Source: Streptomyces sp. NRRL F-5122
GTDB taxonomy: Bacteria; Actinomycetota; Actinomycetes; Streptomycetales; Streptomycetaceae
NCBI RefSeq assembly: GCF_001507435.1
Contig: NZ_LMWH01000238.1
Coordinates: forward strand, 1-64,000
Direction: 5' to 3'
Length of the DNA: 64,000 bases
The number at the start of each line of letters is the position of its first letter. Position 1 is the stretch's first letter. The translations under genes were made by a program, and so were the position numbers. Under the pieces are notes generated by a model. The model ran no database searches, was not told the DNA's origin, and saw nothing but the letters and a program-made list of their open reading frames with translations. Positions 43,144-53,024 of the stretch are shown here, in pieces.

Positions 43144-45369
43144 GTGTCGTCTCTCGCGCTGTACCGCCGCTATCGCCCGGAGTCGTTCGCCGAGGTCATC
43201 GGGCAGGAGCATGTCACCGACCCGCTGCAGCAGGCGCTGCGGAACAACCGGGTCAATCACGCGTACCTGTTCAGCGGGCCCCGAGGCTGCGGCAAGACGA
43301 CCAGCGCGCGCATTCTGGCCCGTTGCCTGAACTGCGAGAAGGGCCCGACGCCGACGCCGTGCGGCGAGTGCCAGTCCTGCCGGGACCTCGCCAGGAACGG
43401 GCCGGGGTCCATCGACGTCATCGAGATCGACGCCGCGTCGCACGGTGGTGTCGACGACGCCCGTGACCTGCGGGAAAAGGCATTCTTCGGGCCCGCGAGC
43501 AGCCGGTACAAGATCTACATCATCGACGAGGCCCACATGGTCACGTCGGCGGGATTCAACGCGCTGCTGAAGGTGGTCGAGGAGCCGCCCGAGCACCTCA
43601 AGTTCATCTTCGCGACCACCGAACCGGAGAAGGTCATCGGGACCATCCGGTCGCGCACCCATCACTACCCCTTCCGGCTCGTGCCGCCGGGCACCCTTCG
43701 GGACTACCTCGCCGAGGTGTGCCAGAAGGAGAACAACCCCGTCGAGGACGGGGTCCTGCCGCTCGTCGTGCGCGCCGGTGCCGGATCCGTGCGTGACTCC
43801 ATGTCCGTCATGGACCAGTTGCTCGCGGGCGCGGGTGCTGACGGTGTGACGTACGCCATGGCCACCTCGCTGCTCGGCTACACGGACGGGTCGCTCCTCG
43901 ACTCCGTTGTCGAGGCCTTCGCGTCCGGGGACGGGGCCGCCGCCTTCGAGGTCGTGGACCGGGTCATCGAGGGGGGCAACGACCCGCGGCGGTTCGTCGC
44001 CGATCTGCTGGAGCGGCTGCGTGATCTGGTGATCGTCGCCGCCGTGCCCGACGCGGTCGAGAAGGGGCTCATCGACGCCCCGGCAGACGTACTCGAGCGC
44101 ATGCAGGCGCAGGCGGGCGTCTTCGGCCCGGCCGAGCTCAGCCGCGCCGCCGACCTGGTCAACGAGGGGCTCACCGAGATGCGCGGAGCCACCTCGCCCC
44201 GGCTGCAGCTGGAGTTGATCTGCGCCCGGGTGCTGTTGCCCGCGGCGTACGGGGACGAGCGGTCGGTCATGGCCCGCCTGGACCGTCTGGAGCGGGGCGT
44301 CAGCCATTCCGGGGGCGGCGCTCCCGCCATGGGATATGTGCCGGGTCCCGAGGTGCACGGCGGTATGACCGGGGGACCGGCTCCACAGGATGCGGCACCC
44401 GTGCCGCCAGGTGGAGGCGCGGCGGCCGCTCGTGCCGCCGTGCGCTCCGGTGGTGCCGGACCGGCCGGGGCCCCCGCTGCCCACGAGGTTGCCGCGCCCC
44501 CGGTGTCGGCACCGTCGCCTGCGGCACAGGAGGCCGCCCCGGCCGCCCCCGCACCGACCACCCCGCCACCGGCCGCCCCCGCGCCGGCTCAACCGCAGGC
44601 GCCGGCCGCCGGCGCGCCCGGTGCGTGGCCCGCCGCCGCCTCCGCGGGGGGCGGCCGCCGTCCCGGCGGCTGGCCCACCGCGGCGCCCGCCGGCGGTGTC
44701 CGGGCACCCGCCGCCCAGGGCCGGCCGACCGCACCGACCTCTCCGGACACCCCGGCAGCTCCGGCACCCGCGGCGTCCACGCCGGGCTCCGGCGGTCTCG
44801 ACCCGCGCACGCTCTGGCCGAACGTTCTCGAGTCGGTGAAGAACCGCCGCCGCTTCACCTGGATCCTGCTGAGCCAGAACGCGCAGGTGGTGGGCTTCGA
44901 CGGCACCACGCTGCAGATCGGCTTCGTGAACGCGGGCGCCCGCGACAACTTCCTCAGCAGCGGCAGCGAGGACGTGCTGCGGCAGGCGCTGGCCGAACAG
45001 TTCAATGTGCAGTGGAAGGTGGAGGCCATCGTCGACCCGTCGGGTGGCTCGGCACCGCCGGCCACCGGGAGCTCGGGATTCGGTGGCGGCTTCCAGCCAG
45101 GAGGCGGCGGCGCCTCGCCCGCGCCCCGTCCCGCCCCCGCGGAGCAGCCTGCCTCATCGGCGGCGCGTCCGGCCACGCCGGTGTCCCCTGCTCCGGCGCC
45201 CCCGGCCCCTGCCCAGGCCGCGCCTCCCGCCGAACGGCACGTGGTCGCTCCCGAGGACGACATGCCGGAGGACGACGACCCCGACCTGGACGAGTCGGCC
45301 CTGTCCGGCCACGACCTGATCGTCCGGGAGCTCGGCGCCACGGTCGTGGAGGAGTTCACGAACGAGTAG
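43144..45369 (+). CDS. dnaX: DNA polymerase III subunit gamma/tau
   Basis: 741 aa clamp-loader ATPase. The GTG at 43144 gives the usual start SSLALYRRYRPESF. Walker A GPRGCGKTTSA (about 41-51), four zinc cysteines (CLNCEKGPTPTPCGECQSC), DEAH-type Walker B (IYIIDEAHM) and the sensor/arginine-finger region FATTEPEKV. A Pro/Ala-rich linker (about 400-555) precedes the C-terminal tau-like domain (LDPRTLWPNVLESVKNRRRFTWILL). No obvious slippery frameshift site was noticed, so a separate gamma form is not predicted. TATAAC lies at 43129-43134. It follows the SRP RNA gene. Confidence 0.97.
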   Translation: MSSLALYRRYRPESFAEVIGQEHVTDPLQQALRNNRVNHAYLFSGPRGCGKTTSARILARCLNCEKGPTPTPCGECQSCRDLARNGPGSIDVIEIDAASHGGVDDARDLREKAFFGPASSRYKIYIIDEAHMVTSAGFNALLKVVEEPPEHLKFIFATTEPEKVIGTIRSRTHHYPFRLVPPGTLRDYLAEVCQKENNPVEDGVLPLVVRAGAGSVRDSMSVMDQLLAGAGADGVTYAMATSLLGYTDGSLLDSVVEAFASGDGAAAFEVVDRVIEGGNDPRRFVADLLERLRDLVIVAAVPDAVEKGLIDAPADVLERMQAQAGVFGPAELSRAADLVNEGLTEMRGATSPRLQLELICARVLLPAAYGDERSVMARLDRLERGVSHSGGGAPAMGYVPGPEVHGGMTGGPAPQDAAPVPPGGGAAAARAAVRSGGAGPAGAPAAHEVAAPPVSAPSPAAQEAAPAAPAPTTPPPAAPAPAQPQAPAAGAPGAWPAAASAGGGRRPGGWPTAAPAGGVRAPAAQGRPTAPTSPDTPAAPAPAASTPGSGGLDPRTLWPNVLESVKNRRRFTWILLSQNAQVVGFDGTTLQIGFVNAGARDNFLSSGSEDVLRQALAEQFNVQWKVEAIVDPSGGSAPPATGSSGFGGGFQPGGGGASPAPRPAPAEQPASSAARPATPVSPAPAPPAPAQAAPPAERHVVAPEDDMPEDDDPDLDESALSGHDLIVRELGATVVEEFTNE

Positions 45370-45491
45370 GCGGGTGCGAGCCGGGTCACCGGGCGGCACT
45401 CCTCATTTTGGGAGGAACCCACAAACGGCCGCCCCCGCTCCGTTCGGCGGCCCCCACAAGGCCATCCCGCCCCGGCGGTTAGGCTGACCCC

Positions 45492-46751
45492 GTGAAGGTC
45501 CTCGTCATCGGTAGCGGCGCCCGCGAACACGCCCTGTGCCGCTCCCTCTCCCTCGACCCCGATGTCACCGAACTGCACTGCGCCCCCGGAAACGCGGGTG
45601 TGGCAGAGGTGGCCCAGTTGCACCAGGTCGACGCCCTCGACGGAAAGGCCGTGGCCGCGCTGGCCACCGAGCTCGGGGTCGGGCTGGTCGTCGTGGGCCC
45701 GGAGGCGCCGCTCGTCGCAGGCGTCGCCGATGTGGTGCGCGAGGCGGGGATCCCCGTCTTCGGGCCCTCCCGGGAGGCCGCCCAGCTGGAGGGTTCCAAG
45801 GCCTTCGCCAAGGATGTGATGGCGGCCGCGGGCGTCCCCACCGCACGTTCGTACGTCTGCACGACCGCCGACGAGGTCGAGGAGGCGCTCGACGCCTTCG
45901 GAGCCCCCTACGTGGTGAAGGACGACGGTCTCGCCGCGGGCAAGGGCGTCGTCGTCACCGATGACCTGGAGGCCGCGAAGGCGCACGCCGCCGACTGCGA
46001 GCGCGTGGTGATCGAGGAGTACCTCGACGGACCCGAGGTCTCCCTGTTCGCCGTCACCGACGGCGAGACGGTCCTGCCGCTCCAGCCGGCACAGGACTTC
46101 AAGCGCGCGCTGGACGGCGACGAGGGGCCGAACACCGGTGGCATGGGGGCGTACTCGCCGCTGCCGTGGGCCCAGCCGAAGCTGGTCGAGGACGTCCTGG
46201 AGAGCGTTCTCCAGCCGACAGTCGACGAGATGCGCCGCCGCGGCACCCCCTTCTCCGGTCTGCTGTACGCGGGCCTGGCGATCACTTCGCGCGGTGTCCG
46301 GGTCATCGAGTTCAACGCCCGGTTCGGTGATCCCGAGACGCAGGTGGTCCTCGCCCGGCTGAGGACACCGCTCGCGGGCGTGCTGCTGGCCGCGGCGAAC
46401 GGCACCCTCGCGGATCTGGAGCCCCTGCGCTGGAGCGAGGACGCAGCGGTCACCGTGGTCGTGGCCTCGCACAACTACCCGAGCACCCCGCGCACGGGCG
46501 ACCCGATCACCGGTCTCGCCGAGGTGGCGTCCGAGGACGCCCCGCACGCCTACGTCCTGCACGCGGGCACCCGGCAGGAGGGCGACGCCGTGGTGAGCGC
46601 GGGCGGCCGGGTGCTGTCCGTCACGGCTACCGGAGCCGACCTCGCCGAGGCGCGCCGGCGGGCGTACACGGCGGTGGGCCGTATCGGGCTCGAGGGCTCC
46701 CGGCACCGTACGGACATCGCGGCGCGGGCCGCCGGGGCCGACGGCGCCTGA
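45492..46751 (+). CDS. purD: Phosphoribosylamine-glycine ligase (GAR synthetase)
   Basis: 419 aa. Joins phosphoribosylamine and glycine using ATP, step 2 of purine synthesis. ATP-grasp motifs: [15 protein letters not shown] (about 139-153), the [11 protein letters not shown] metal-binding stretch (about 274-284) and N-terminal [19 protein letters not shown] at 45480-45485 is exactly 7 nt before the GTG, and no ribosome binding site is present, so the mRNA is probably leaderless. Monocistronic, with a strong hairpin at 46784-46817. Confidence 0.97.
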   Translation: MKVLVIGSGAREHALCRSLSLDPDVTELHCAPGNAGVAEVAQLHQVDALDGKAVAALATELGVGLVVVGPEAPLVAGVADVVREAGIPVFGPSREAAQLEGSKAFAKDVMAAAGVPTARSYVCTTADEVEEALDAFGAPYVVKDDGLAAGKGVVVTDDLEAAKAHAADCERVVIEEYLDGPEVSLFAVTDGETVLPLQPAQDFKRALDGDEGPNTGGMGAYSPLPWAQPKLVEDVLESVLQPTVDEMRRRGTPFSGLLYAGLAITSRGVRVIEFNARFGDPETQVVLARLRTPLAGVLLAAANGTLADLEPLRWSEDAAVTVVVASHNYPSTPRTGDPITGLAEVASEDAPHAYVLHAGTRQEGDAVVSAGGRVLSVTATGADLAEARRRAYTAVGRIGLEGSRHRTDIAARAAGADGA

Positions 46752-47149
46752 GCAGCCGTGGCGCCGCCCGGCGATGAACCCCTCGGGCCCCGGATCCGTC
46801 TCAGGATCCGGGGCCCGCGTCGTGAGAAGGGGCCCGGAATCCGGGTCTCTGTCGAACGCGTTTCGGTGGGCGATCCCGGGCCTGGCCGTCGCCCTACGTC
46901 ATCCACCTTTCCCCAAAGCCATTCCATCGAGTGAGCGGTGACCCATCCGGCTGACGAGTGCGGGGGCCCCAACTAGGGTGCGGCGCAAGCGTTCCGGCAC
47001 TTGGCCCACCGGCATTGCGATGTCGGTGGCGGGTGCCACAGTGGGGGAGTGAGCAACGCACGGACGTCCGACGACGGCCTCCGTGACGAGGACCGTCACG
47101 GCGCAGGTCGCGTGGGACAGAGGCGGATCAGAGGGGGTGACGTCCGGTC
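46752..47149. other. Intergenic region with purD terminator and a possible 34-codon ORF
   Basis: 398 bp. The left part holds the purD terminator. A short ORF at 47049-47153 overlaps the next gene by 4 bp and is listed separately. Otherwise nothing recognised. Confidence 0.5.
46784..46817 (+). terminator. Terminator of purD
   Basis: A perfect 14-bp stem (46784-46797 with 46804-46817), 6-nt loop, 32 bp past the purD stop. Confidence 0.75.
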
Positions 47150-47153
47150 GTGA
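47049..47153 (+). CDS. Possible 34-aa upstream ORF coupled to the M48-like gene
   Basis: A GTG-initiated 34-codon ORF (VSNARTSDDGLRDEDRHGAG...), very hydrophilic, whose TGA overlaps the GTG of the next gene (GTGA). The main gene has only a distant ribosome binding site, so translational coupling through this ORF is plausible. Codon bias is weaker than in neighbouring genes, so it may be non-coding. Confidence 0.3.
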   Translation: MSNARTSDDGLRDEDRHGAGRVGQRRIRGGDVRS

Positions 47154-49147
47154 CCGGAATCGGTGTGGAGGTCGGCGCGCAGGCCGCGCGTTCCCGGGCT
47201 CTCGCCGTGCTGCGGATCCGCAGCAGGGCGCTGGCCGTGGCTCTGCTGCCTGCCGCCGTTGCGGTCGTGCTGCTCGTCGGCCGCTCCACCGGTCACATCA
47301 GTGGTGGGCACTGGGGAGTGGTCGCGCGCTGGGGCGTGAGCTGCCTCGCCGTGGCCGTCCTGCTCGCCGCCGCCGGTATCGCCCTCGTGGTCGCGGGCGC
47401 CCGTCCGGCCGTCAGCCCGACGGTCCCGATCGCGGAGGACGCGGCCCCCGATCTGTACCGGATGGTCCGGGACCTGGCCGATCGCCTCGATGTCCCCGCC
47501 CCGTCCGCCATAGCGCTCACGCCGGACTGCGACAGCTGGCTGGAGGACCGAACCCATCCCGCCCATGGCCCGCCGCTGCGGTCGCTGGACGAGATATCCG
47601 GCCCCCGGGGCATACGCGGCCTGCAGTCCTCCCGGCACCACCGGGCCCCGACGGCGCCCGTGCTCGTGATCGGCTCCCCGTTCCTGTGGTGGATGCGGGT
47701 GGGCGAACTGCGTGCGGTGCTCGCCCCGGTCGTCGCCGGTACGGGGCCGTCCGCGCACCCCGACATAGCAGCGGCACGACGCTTCGTCCGAGGACTGGAC
47801 GCCGCCGTGGCCGTGAGTGCGGCACCCGGGCGCGGAGTCCTGATCCGTGCGGTGCTGAGCGGCGTCGGCCGGGTGGCCCGGCTGCTGCTGCGGAGCTGCC
47901 GGGTTCATGCGGAAGAGATGGAACGAGGGGTGGCGGCCGCCGCGGCCGAGCGTGCACAGGCTGTGGACTACGGTCTGCGGATCGTCGCACAGGAGCAGGT
48001 GGGTCTGGCGTACGCCGGCTGGGACCGGCTGCTGACCCGGGTCGCGCTGCCCGCCTGGCGGATGGGGCGCTGGCCGTCGCGCCTGGACGCCGGCGTGGTT
48101 GCGGCCCTCACGGAGCTCTCCCGCCGGGACCGTCTGGCCGAGGGATTCGCCTCCCGTCTGGGTGAGCGGCCGGCCTGCGACCTGCTGGAGGAGCCCGGAG
48201 CGGTGGACGAGGCCGCGTCGCTGCTGGCAGCGCGTCTCTTCCACGGAGGTCCGGCGGCACCCGGCCCGAACTGGGCGCCGGTCAACTGGCAGGACTATCC
48301 GGACGAGGTCGTGGACCGTAAGTGGCGGTCGGACGCCGCCCGGCTCCACCGGGTCCTCGACGCCCTGGGCGTTCACCACACCACCCGCTCGGGCACGTCC
48401 GACGCGGGTGGGCCGACGCTGGACCGGGTCCTGAAATACCTGACGGTCCGGGCGGACACCGACGAGAGGGACGCGGCGGCCGGGAGCGAGCGCCCCGGGG
48501 CATCCACCCCTCGGCGCGACGGCCCGCCCGGCCCGCACCTCCGCGAGCACGGCGCGGAAGGTACGGGCGACGGCGGGAGCGCGCCGGACGCACCGGACGG
48601 GGCCGCCGTCCCCGAAGCCCCCGACGTGGAAGGGGATCCCGGCGCGGAGACGGCGCACGCCGAGGCCGTCGGCGCATCCGCTGCCGACATGCTCGCCGCC
48701 GGTGCCGTGCCGGCCTCCGACGAGGACGGTGCGGTCGCCGGTGCGCGGACGGCCGCCCTGGTCGCCGGACTCAGTGCCGAAGTCGCCTGGGAGGAGTCGG
48801 CCCTCGCGGCGGTACCGGGCGGGAGCGCCGGCCGGCCGTCGGGGCCGGACCGCACGGTGTGGGACGACGTGTTGCTCCCGCTGTTCCCGCTCCAGCCGCC
48901 CCGCAGCGGTCGCGAACTGCTCGTCGACCATGTCGCCGCGATGGTGTGCTGCGCCGCGATGGACACGGCCGGAGCGGTACCCGGCCTCGACTGGCTGGAC
49001 GGTCCGTCCCTGCTGGTCCGGGACGAACGTGCGACCGATCTGACCCCCCGCGTGCTCACGCTCGTCGAGGACGGCGACCCGGAACCGCTCCGCGCCTGGC
49101 TCCTCCATCTCGGCATACGGGCCGAGAAGCCGGTCCGGTTGGTCTGA
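47150..49147 (+). CDS. Membrane protein with M48-like layout lacking the HExxH motif
   Basis: 665 aa. Two N-terminal transmembrane helices (about 27-45 and 57-80). Then LYRMVRDLADRLDVPAPSAIALTPDCDSWLED (about 102-133) and PVLVIGSPFLWWMRVGELRAVLAPVVAG (about 166-193), which line up with the M48 pattern ending in ELeaVLAHELgH. The zinc-binding HExxH is replaced by PVVAG, so it is probably not a protease. Residues about 440-560 are Ala/Glu/Asp-rich and disordered; the C-terminal 100 residues form another domain. Function unknown. Weak ribosome binding site; see the coupled ORF upstream. Confidence 0.72.
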   Translation: MTGIGVEVGAQAARSRALAVLRIRSRALAVALLPAAVAVVLLVGRSTGHISGGHWGVVARWGVSCLAVAVLLAAAGIALVVAGARPAVSPTVPIAEDAAPDLYRMVRDLADRLDVPAPSAIALTPDCDSWLEDRTHPAHGPPLRSLDEISGPRGIRGLQSSRHHRAPTAPVLVIGSPFLWWMRVGELRAVLAPVVAGTGPSAHPDIAAARRFVRGLDAAVAVSAAPGRGVLIRAVLSGVGRVARLLLRSCRVHAEEMERGVAAAAAERAQAVDYGLRIVAQEQVGLAYAGWDRLLTRVALPAWRMGRWPSRLDAGVVAALTELSRRDRLAEGFASRLGERPACDLLEEPGAVDEAASLLAARLFHGGPAAPGPNWAPVNWQDYPDEVVDRKWRSDAARLHRVLDALGVHHTTRSGTSDAGGPTLDRVLKYLTVRADTDERDAAAGSERPGASTPRRDGPPGPHLREHGAEGTGDGGSAPDAPDGAAVPEAPDVEGDPGAETAHAEAVGASAADMLAAGAVPASDEDGAVAGARTAALVAGLSAEVAWEESALAAVPGGSAGRPSGPDRTVWDDVLLPLFPLQPPRSGRELLVDHVAAMVCCAAMDTAGAVPGLDWLDGPSLLVRDERATDLTPRVLTLVEDGDPEPLRAWLLHLGIRAEKPVRLV

Positions 49148-49459
49148 CGACTTTCGGCCGGCCGAGCCGTTCCGTCACCCGCTCCCCGCTCCTCACGGGG
49201 GACTCTCCCGCCCCACCGGGCGGCCGTCACCCCGAGGATCGAGACCACCGCGCCCGGTTGTGTTCCCACCCCGTCCCACCTGCGGATACGCCGCTTCGGT
49301 CGGTGTCGGGGCCGCGACCCATGGCCGGAGAATCCCATTCCGTCCACGTCAATTCACGACGAACGGTGACGGAGTGCGTGCGTAATGTGATGTGCTGGGA
49401 CCGTTCGGGTACGACGCAAGGGCTACGACGGCTCACGGGGTCGAGGGAGGGGACATCGC
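49148..49459. other. Intergenic region, no gene seen
   Basis: 312 bp. Slightly AT-richer toward the right, where the promoter of the next gene should be. No RNA gene or clear operator noticed. Confidence 0.5.
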
Positions 49460-50959
49460 ATGGGGTCGGAGCACATCCGCCGCTGGGAGTCGGGCGCTCT
49501 CGCACACGCTGTGACGGATCCTTTCGGCCAGGGCCCGGTTCCCTGGCTCCGGGGCAGTGAGACCTACTTCGACGACACGGGCCAAGTGGTCCCCTGGTAC
49601 GTGGATCCGGCCCCGGCCCACGTCCCGTCCCAGGGCCACAAGGGAGCGCGGATCCCGGCGCCCCGCACCGGCGGCCCGCGCTCCGCCGACGACGTCCACC
49701 GCCAGATCAAGGGCTTCACCTCCACCGGCGGGGTCGCGCCCGGCGAGGCCATCGACTTCCGCATCACCGTGGACCCGCCGCAGGAGTTCGCCGTCGACGT
49801 CTACCGGATCGGCCACTACGGCGGCGACGGGGCTTCCAAGATCACCACGAGCCCCCGTCTCTCCGGCATCGTGCAGCCGCCTCCGCTGACGGCGGACCGC
49901 ACGGTCTCCTGCCATCACTGGTGGCTGTCCTGGCGGCTGCAGATCCCGTCCTACTGGAGCATCGGCGCGTATGTGGCCGTCCTCACCACCGCCGACGGCT
50001 ACCGCTCCCATGTCCCCTTCACCGTCCGCGACAGCCGCCCGGCGGACCTCCTCCTGCTGCTCCCGGACATCACGTGGCAGGCGTACAACCTCTATCCGGA
50101 GGACGGCCACACCGGCGCCAGCCTCTACCACGCCTGGGACGAGAACGGCCGCCTGCTCGGCGAGGCGGACGCCGCCACCACGGTCTCCTTCGACCGCCCG
50201 TACGCGGGCGCGGGCCTCCCGCTGCACGTGGGCCACGCCTACGACTTCATCCGCTGGGCCGAGCGCTACCACTACGACCTCGCCTACGCCGATGCCCGCG
50301 ATCTGCACGCCGGCCGCATCGACCCCACCCGCTACCGCGGTCTGGTCTTCCCGGGTCATGACGAGTACTGGTCGCCCCAGATGCGCCGCACCGTGGAACT
50401 CGCCCGGGAGAACGGCACCTCGCTCGTCTTCCTCTCCGCCAACACGATGTACTGGCAGGTGGAGTTGGGGCCGTCCCCGTCCGGTGTCCCCGACCGCCTG
50501 CTCACCTGCCGCAAGCGCCGCGGCCCGGGAAAGGCCACGCTGTGGCGGGAGATCGACCGTCCCGAGCAGGAGACGATCGGCATCCAGTACGCGGGCCGGG
50601 TGCCCGAACCCCACCCCCTCGTCGTCCGCAACGCCGACCACTGGCTGTGGGAGGCGACCGGCGCTGAGGAGCGCGACGAACTGGCGGGGATGGTCGCCGG
50701 CGAGGCGGACCGTTACTTCCCGCGCGCGCCACTGCCCGAGCATCAGGGCCGCATCCTCCTGGCCCACTCTCCCTACCGGGACGGCGAGGGAGTGCTGCGG
50801 CACCAGGAGACGTCCCTGTACCGGGCCCCGTCGGGCGCCCTGGTCTTCGCGTCCGGGACCTTCGCCTGGTCGCCCGCGCTGGACCGTCCCGGCCATGTGG
50901 ACGCCCGTATCCAGCAGGCGACAGCGAACCTCCTGGACCGCATCTGCAAACGGGACTGA
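49460..50959 (+). CDS. N,N-dimethylformamidase beta-subunit-like protein
   Basis: 499 aa with GGGAGGGG before the ATG. An N-terminal beta-rich part (DFRITVDPPQEFAVDVYRIGHYGGDGASKI) leads into the domain named after N,N-dimethylformamidase large subunit, with LPDITWQAYNLYPEDG, VSFDRPYAG and YRGLVFPGHDEYWSPQMRRTVE plus FLSANTMYWQVE near the C-terminal half. There is no signal peptide and no small-subunit gene nearby, so amidase activity is uncertain. The gene lies 85 bp before purC on the same strand. Confidence 0.82.
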   Translation: MGSEHIRRWESGALAHAVTDPFGQGPVPWLRGSETYFDDTGQVVPWYVDPAPAHVPSQGHKGARIPAPRTGGPRSADDVHRQIKGFTSTGGVAPGEAIDFRITVDPPQEFAVDVYRIGHYGGDGASKITTSPRLSGIVQPPPLTADRTVSCHHWWLSWRLQIPSYWSIGAYVAVLTTADGYRSHVPFTVRDSRPADLLLLLPDITWQAYNLYPEDGHTGASLYHAWDENGRLLGEADAATTVSFDRPYAGAGLPLHVGHAYDFIRWAERYHYDLAYADARDLHAGRIDPTRYRGLVFPGHDEYWSPQMRRTVELARENGTSLVFLSANTMYWQVELGPSPSGVPDRLLTCRKRRGPGKATLWREIDRPEQETIGIQYAGRVPEPHPLVVRNADHWLWEATGAEERDELAGMVAGEADRYFPRAPLPEHQGRILLAHSPYRDGEGVLRHQETSLYRAPSGALVFASGTFAWSPALDRPGHVDARIQQATANLLDRICKRD

Positions 50960-51044
50960 ATCCGTTCCGACCCGCCCCGCGGACCGGCCCGCTCCTGGCA
51001 TACGGGAGAATCGAGCCAATTGGAGAGAACCACGGGGAGGAACC

Positions 51045-51944
51045 GTGTCCGGATTCGTCGAAAAGCCCGAGCCCGTCGAGGTACCGGGTCTGGTGCATCT
51101 GCACACCGGAAAGGTGCGGGAGCTGTACCAGAACGAGGCGGGCGACCTCGTGATGGTCGCCAGCGACCGCACGTCCGCGTTCGACTGGGTGCTGCCGACC
51201 GAGATCCCGGACAAGGGCCGGATCCTCACGCAGTTGTCGCTCTGGTGGTTCGACCAGCTCGCCGATCTGGTCCCGAGCCACGTCCTGAGCACGGAGCTGC
51301 CGGCCGGGGCCCCGGCCGACTGGGCCGGCCGCACCCTCGTCTGCAAGTCCCTGCGGATGGTTCCGGTGGAGTGCGTGGCGCGCGGTTACCTCACCGGCTC
51401 GGGCCTCCTCGAGTACAACGAGTCCCGTACCGTCTGCGGCCTCGCGCTGCCCGAGGGCCTGGTGGACGGCTCGGAACTGCCCGCGCCGATCTTCACCCCC
51501 GCCACCAAGGCCGCGGTCGGCGAGCACGACGAGAACGTCTCGTACGAGGAGGTCGCCCGCCAGGTCGGTGCGGAGACCGCGGCCCAGCTGCGGCAGGCGA
51601 CCCTCGCCGTCTACGGCCGTGCCCGGGACATCGCCCGTGATCGCGGGATCATCCTGGCGGACACCAAGTTCGAGTTCGGCCACGACGGCGACACCCTCGT
51701 CCTCGCCGACGAGGTGCTCACTCCGGACTCGTCCCGCTTCTGGCCGGCCGACCGCTGGGAGCCGGGCCGCTCCCAGCAGTCGTTCGACAAGCAGTTCGTG
51801 CGGGACTGGCTCGTCTCCCCCGCTTCCGGCTGGGACCGTGCGAGCGAGCAGCCTCCGCCTCCGCTGCCCCCGGAGATCGTGGAGGCGACCCGGGCGAAGT
51901 ACGTGGAGGCGTACGAGCGACTGACCGGCGTGCGCTGGTCGTAG
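51045..51944 (+). CDS. purC: Phosphoribosylaminoimidazole-succinocarboxamide synthase (SAICAR synthetase)
   Basis: 299 aa. Couples CAIR and aspartate with ATP. GTG at 51045 with GGGGAGGAA upstream. Motifs: LHTGKVRELYQ near the N-terminus, SDRTSAFDWVLPTEIPDKG, VECVARGYLTGSG (about 109-121) and DTKFEFG for metal/ATP. Length fits the eukaryote-like long form usual in actinobacteria. Followed by a strong hairpin shared with the convergent tRNA-Gly. Confidence 0.97.
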   Translation: MSGFVEKPEPVEVPGLVHLHTGKVRELYQNEAGDLVMVASDRTSAFDWVLPTEIPDKGRILTQLSLWWFDQLADLVPSHVLSTELPAGAPADWAGRTLVCKSLRMVPVECVARGYLTGSGLLEYNESRTVCGLALPEGLVDGSELPAPIFTPATKAAVGEHDENVSYEEVARQVGAETAAQLRQATLAVYGRARDIARDRGIILADTKFEFGHDGDTLVLADEVLTPDSSRFWPADRWEPGRSQQSFDKQFVRDWLVSPASGWDRASEQPPPPLPPEIVEATRAKYVEAYERLTGVRWS

Positions 51945-52000
51945 CGGCCATGGGCCCGGCGATCCCGCCGGGCCGCGGCTTCACCCCGCGCACAGCAAAA

Positions 52001-52026
52001 AGCCCCCCGGCCTGGGCCGGGGGGCT
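52001..52026 (-). terminator. Rho-independent terminator between purC and tRNA-Gly
   Basis: A 12-bp GC stem (52001-52012 with 52015-52026). On the minus strand it is followed by TTTTT, so it ends the tRNA-Gly transcript; on the plus strand it can also stop purC. Confidence 0.85.
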
Positions 52027-52035
52027 TCTCTACGG

Positions 52036-52108
52036 AGCGGACGACGAGGCTCGAACTCGCGACCTCAACCTTGGCAAGGTTGCGCTCTACCAACTGAGCT
52101 ACGTCCGC
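52036..52108 (-). tRNA. tRNA-Gly(GCC), copy 1
   Basis: 73 nt, minus strand. Acceptor GCGGACG/CGTCCGC, D-arm GTAGCTCAGTTGGTAGAGC, anticodon stem CAACC/GGTTG with loop TTGCCAA (anticodon GCC), T-arm CGAGTTCGAGCCTCG. CCA not encoded. Confidence 0.96.
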
Positions 52109-52837
52109 ACTGCGCTGTTGCGCGAGAGCAACTATACCCAACGTCGCTCGTGTGCGAGACGCACCGCCCCATCACGGTGCACGGCCATGAGTTCGAGAGC
52201 GGCCCTTGGCAATGGGCTCCGCCCCCTCTCCTTCTCCGGCGCGGCCCGCCCGGGGATTTCCGGCGTCGGCGCGGGCGCCCTCCGACCCCGGTCTCCCGGG
52301 CCGTCGGCGGCGCGTGCACGGTGACGCCGACGACAACACCCAACTCGTGCTCCACGTGCCGGTTTTCCGTACGGACGGTCCGGACGACCGCGGTACGCCG
52401 TCGGCCCGGGGCGGCGCATCCGCACACTCCGGCCGTGGGCGCCCGCTTCGAATGCCCGGCATCGTGCCCGTTCCCGATCGCCACCCGGCGCCGCGGCAGT
52501 TCGGAGGCTCGGCGATGTGGCGACCCTCACACCGGCGTGTCCCGGGCCCGATGCCTGCCGGGACCGCCGGGCGGGCACGTGCGGCTCGTCCACCACGGCG
52601 GCCACGTCGGCACCACCGGTCACTTCCACCACACTGGCCATGTCCCGTCTGAAGGTGGTGGTCGATCGGAGGCCGGCCTCTGCAGGGGTCCGTTGGGTGC
52701 AGGGCAGACGGGATCCCAGCCCTCGGGCAGGCGTCCGCCTGATCGAAGTTACGCCTCGGCCGGCGCGCGCAATCCGTCCGCGCGGGCTGCGGGTAAGACG
52801 AAGGCCCCGGTCGATCGACCGGGGCCTTCCTCTTTGG
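52109..52837. other. Spacer between two identical tRNA-Gly genes, no convincing gene
   Basis: 729 bp of high-GC sequence. Several long open frames exist on both strands, but none keeps codon bias or protein-like composition; a decayed gene on the minus strand is possible. The right edge holds the terminator of the second tRNA. Confidence 0.45.
52801..52828 (-). terminator. Terminator downstream of tRNA-Gly(GCC) copy 2
   Basis: A perfect 28-bp palindrome (52801-52828) 10 bp past the tRNA 3' end on the minus strand. Confidence 0.75.
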
Positions 52838-52910
52838 AGCGGACGACGAGGCTCGAACTCGCGACCTCAACCTTGGCAAGGTTGCGCTCTACCAACTGAG
52901 CTACGTCCGC
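52838..52910 (-). tRNA. tRNA-Gly(GCC), copy 2
   Basis: 73 nt with the same sequence as the copy at 52036-52108; anticodon GCC. Minus strand, CCA not encoded. Confidence 0.96.
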
Positions 52911-53024
52911 ATTGCTCCCGACCGGCTCTCACCGATCGGTGCGAGCACCAGCCTACCTGATCCTCACCCCTGCTCTCGACAAGCTCGAGCAGAGGTGCTT
53001 CCTGAATCGGTGGAACCGATGCCT

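Noticed and set aside
43144..45369. Programmed frameshift producing a short gamma form of DnaX
   Set aside because: No A-rich slippery run plus hairpin was seen in the linker region of this high-GC gene.
52132..52641. 169-codon ORF on the minus strand between the tRNA-Gly copies
   Set aside because: The first 25 residues look protein-like but the rest is Arg/Pro/Gly-rich shadow sequence. At best it is a decayed gene, so it is not listed as a CDS.
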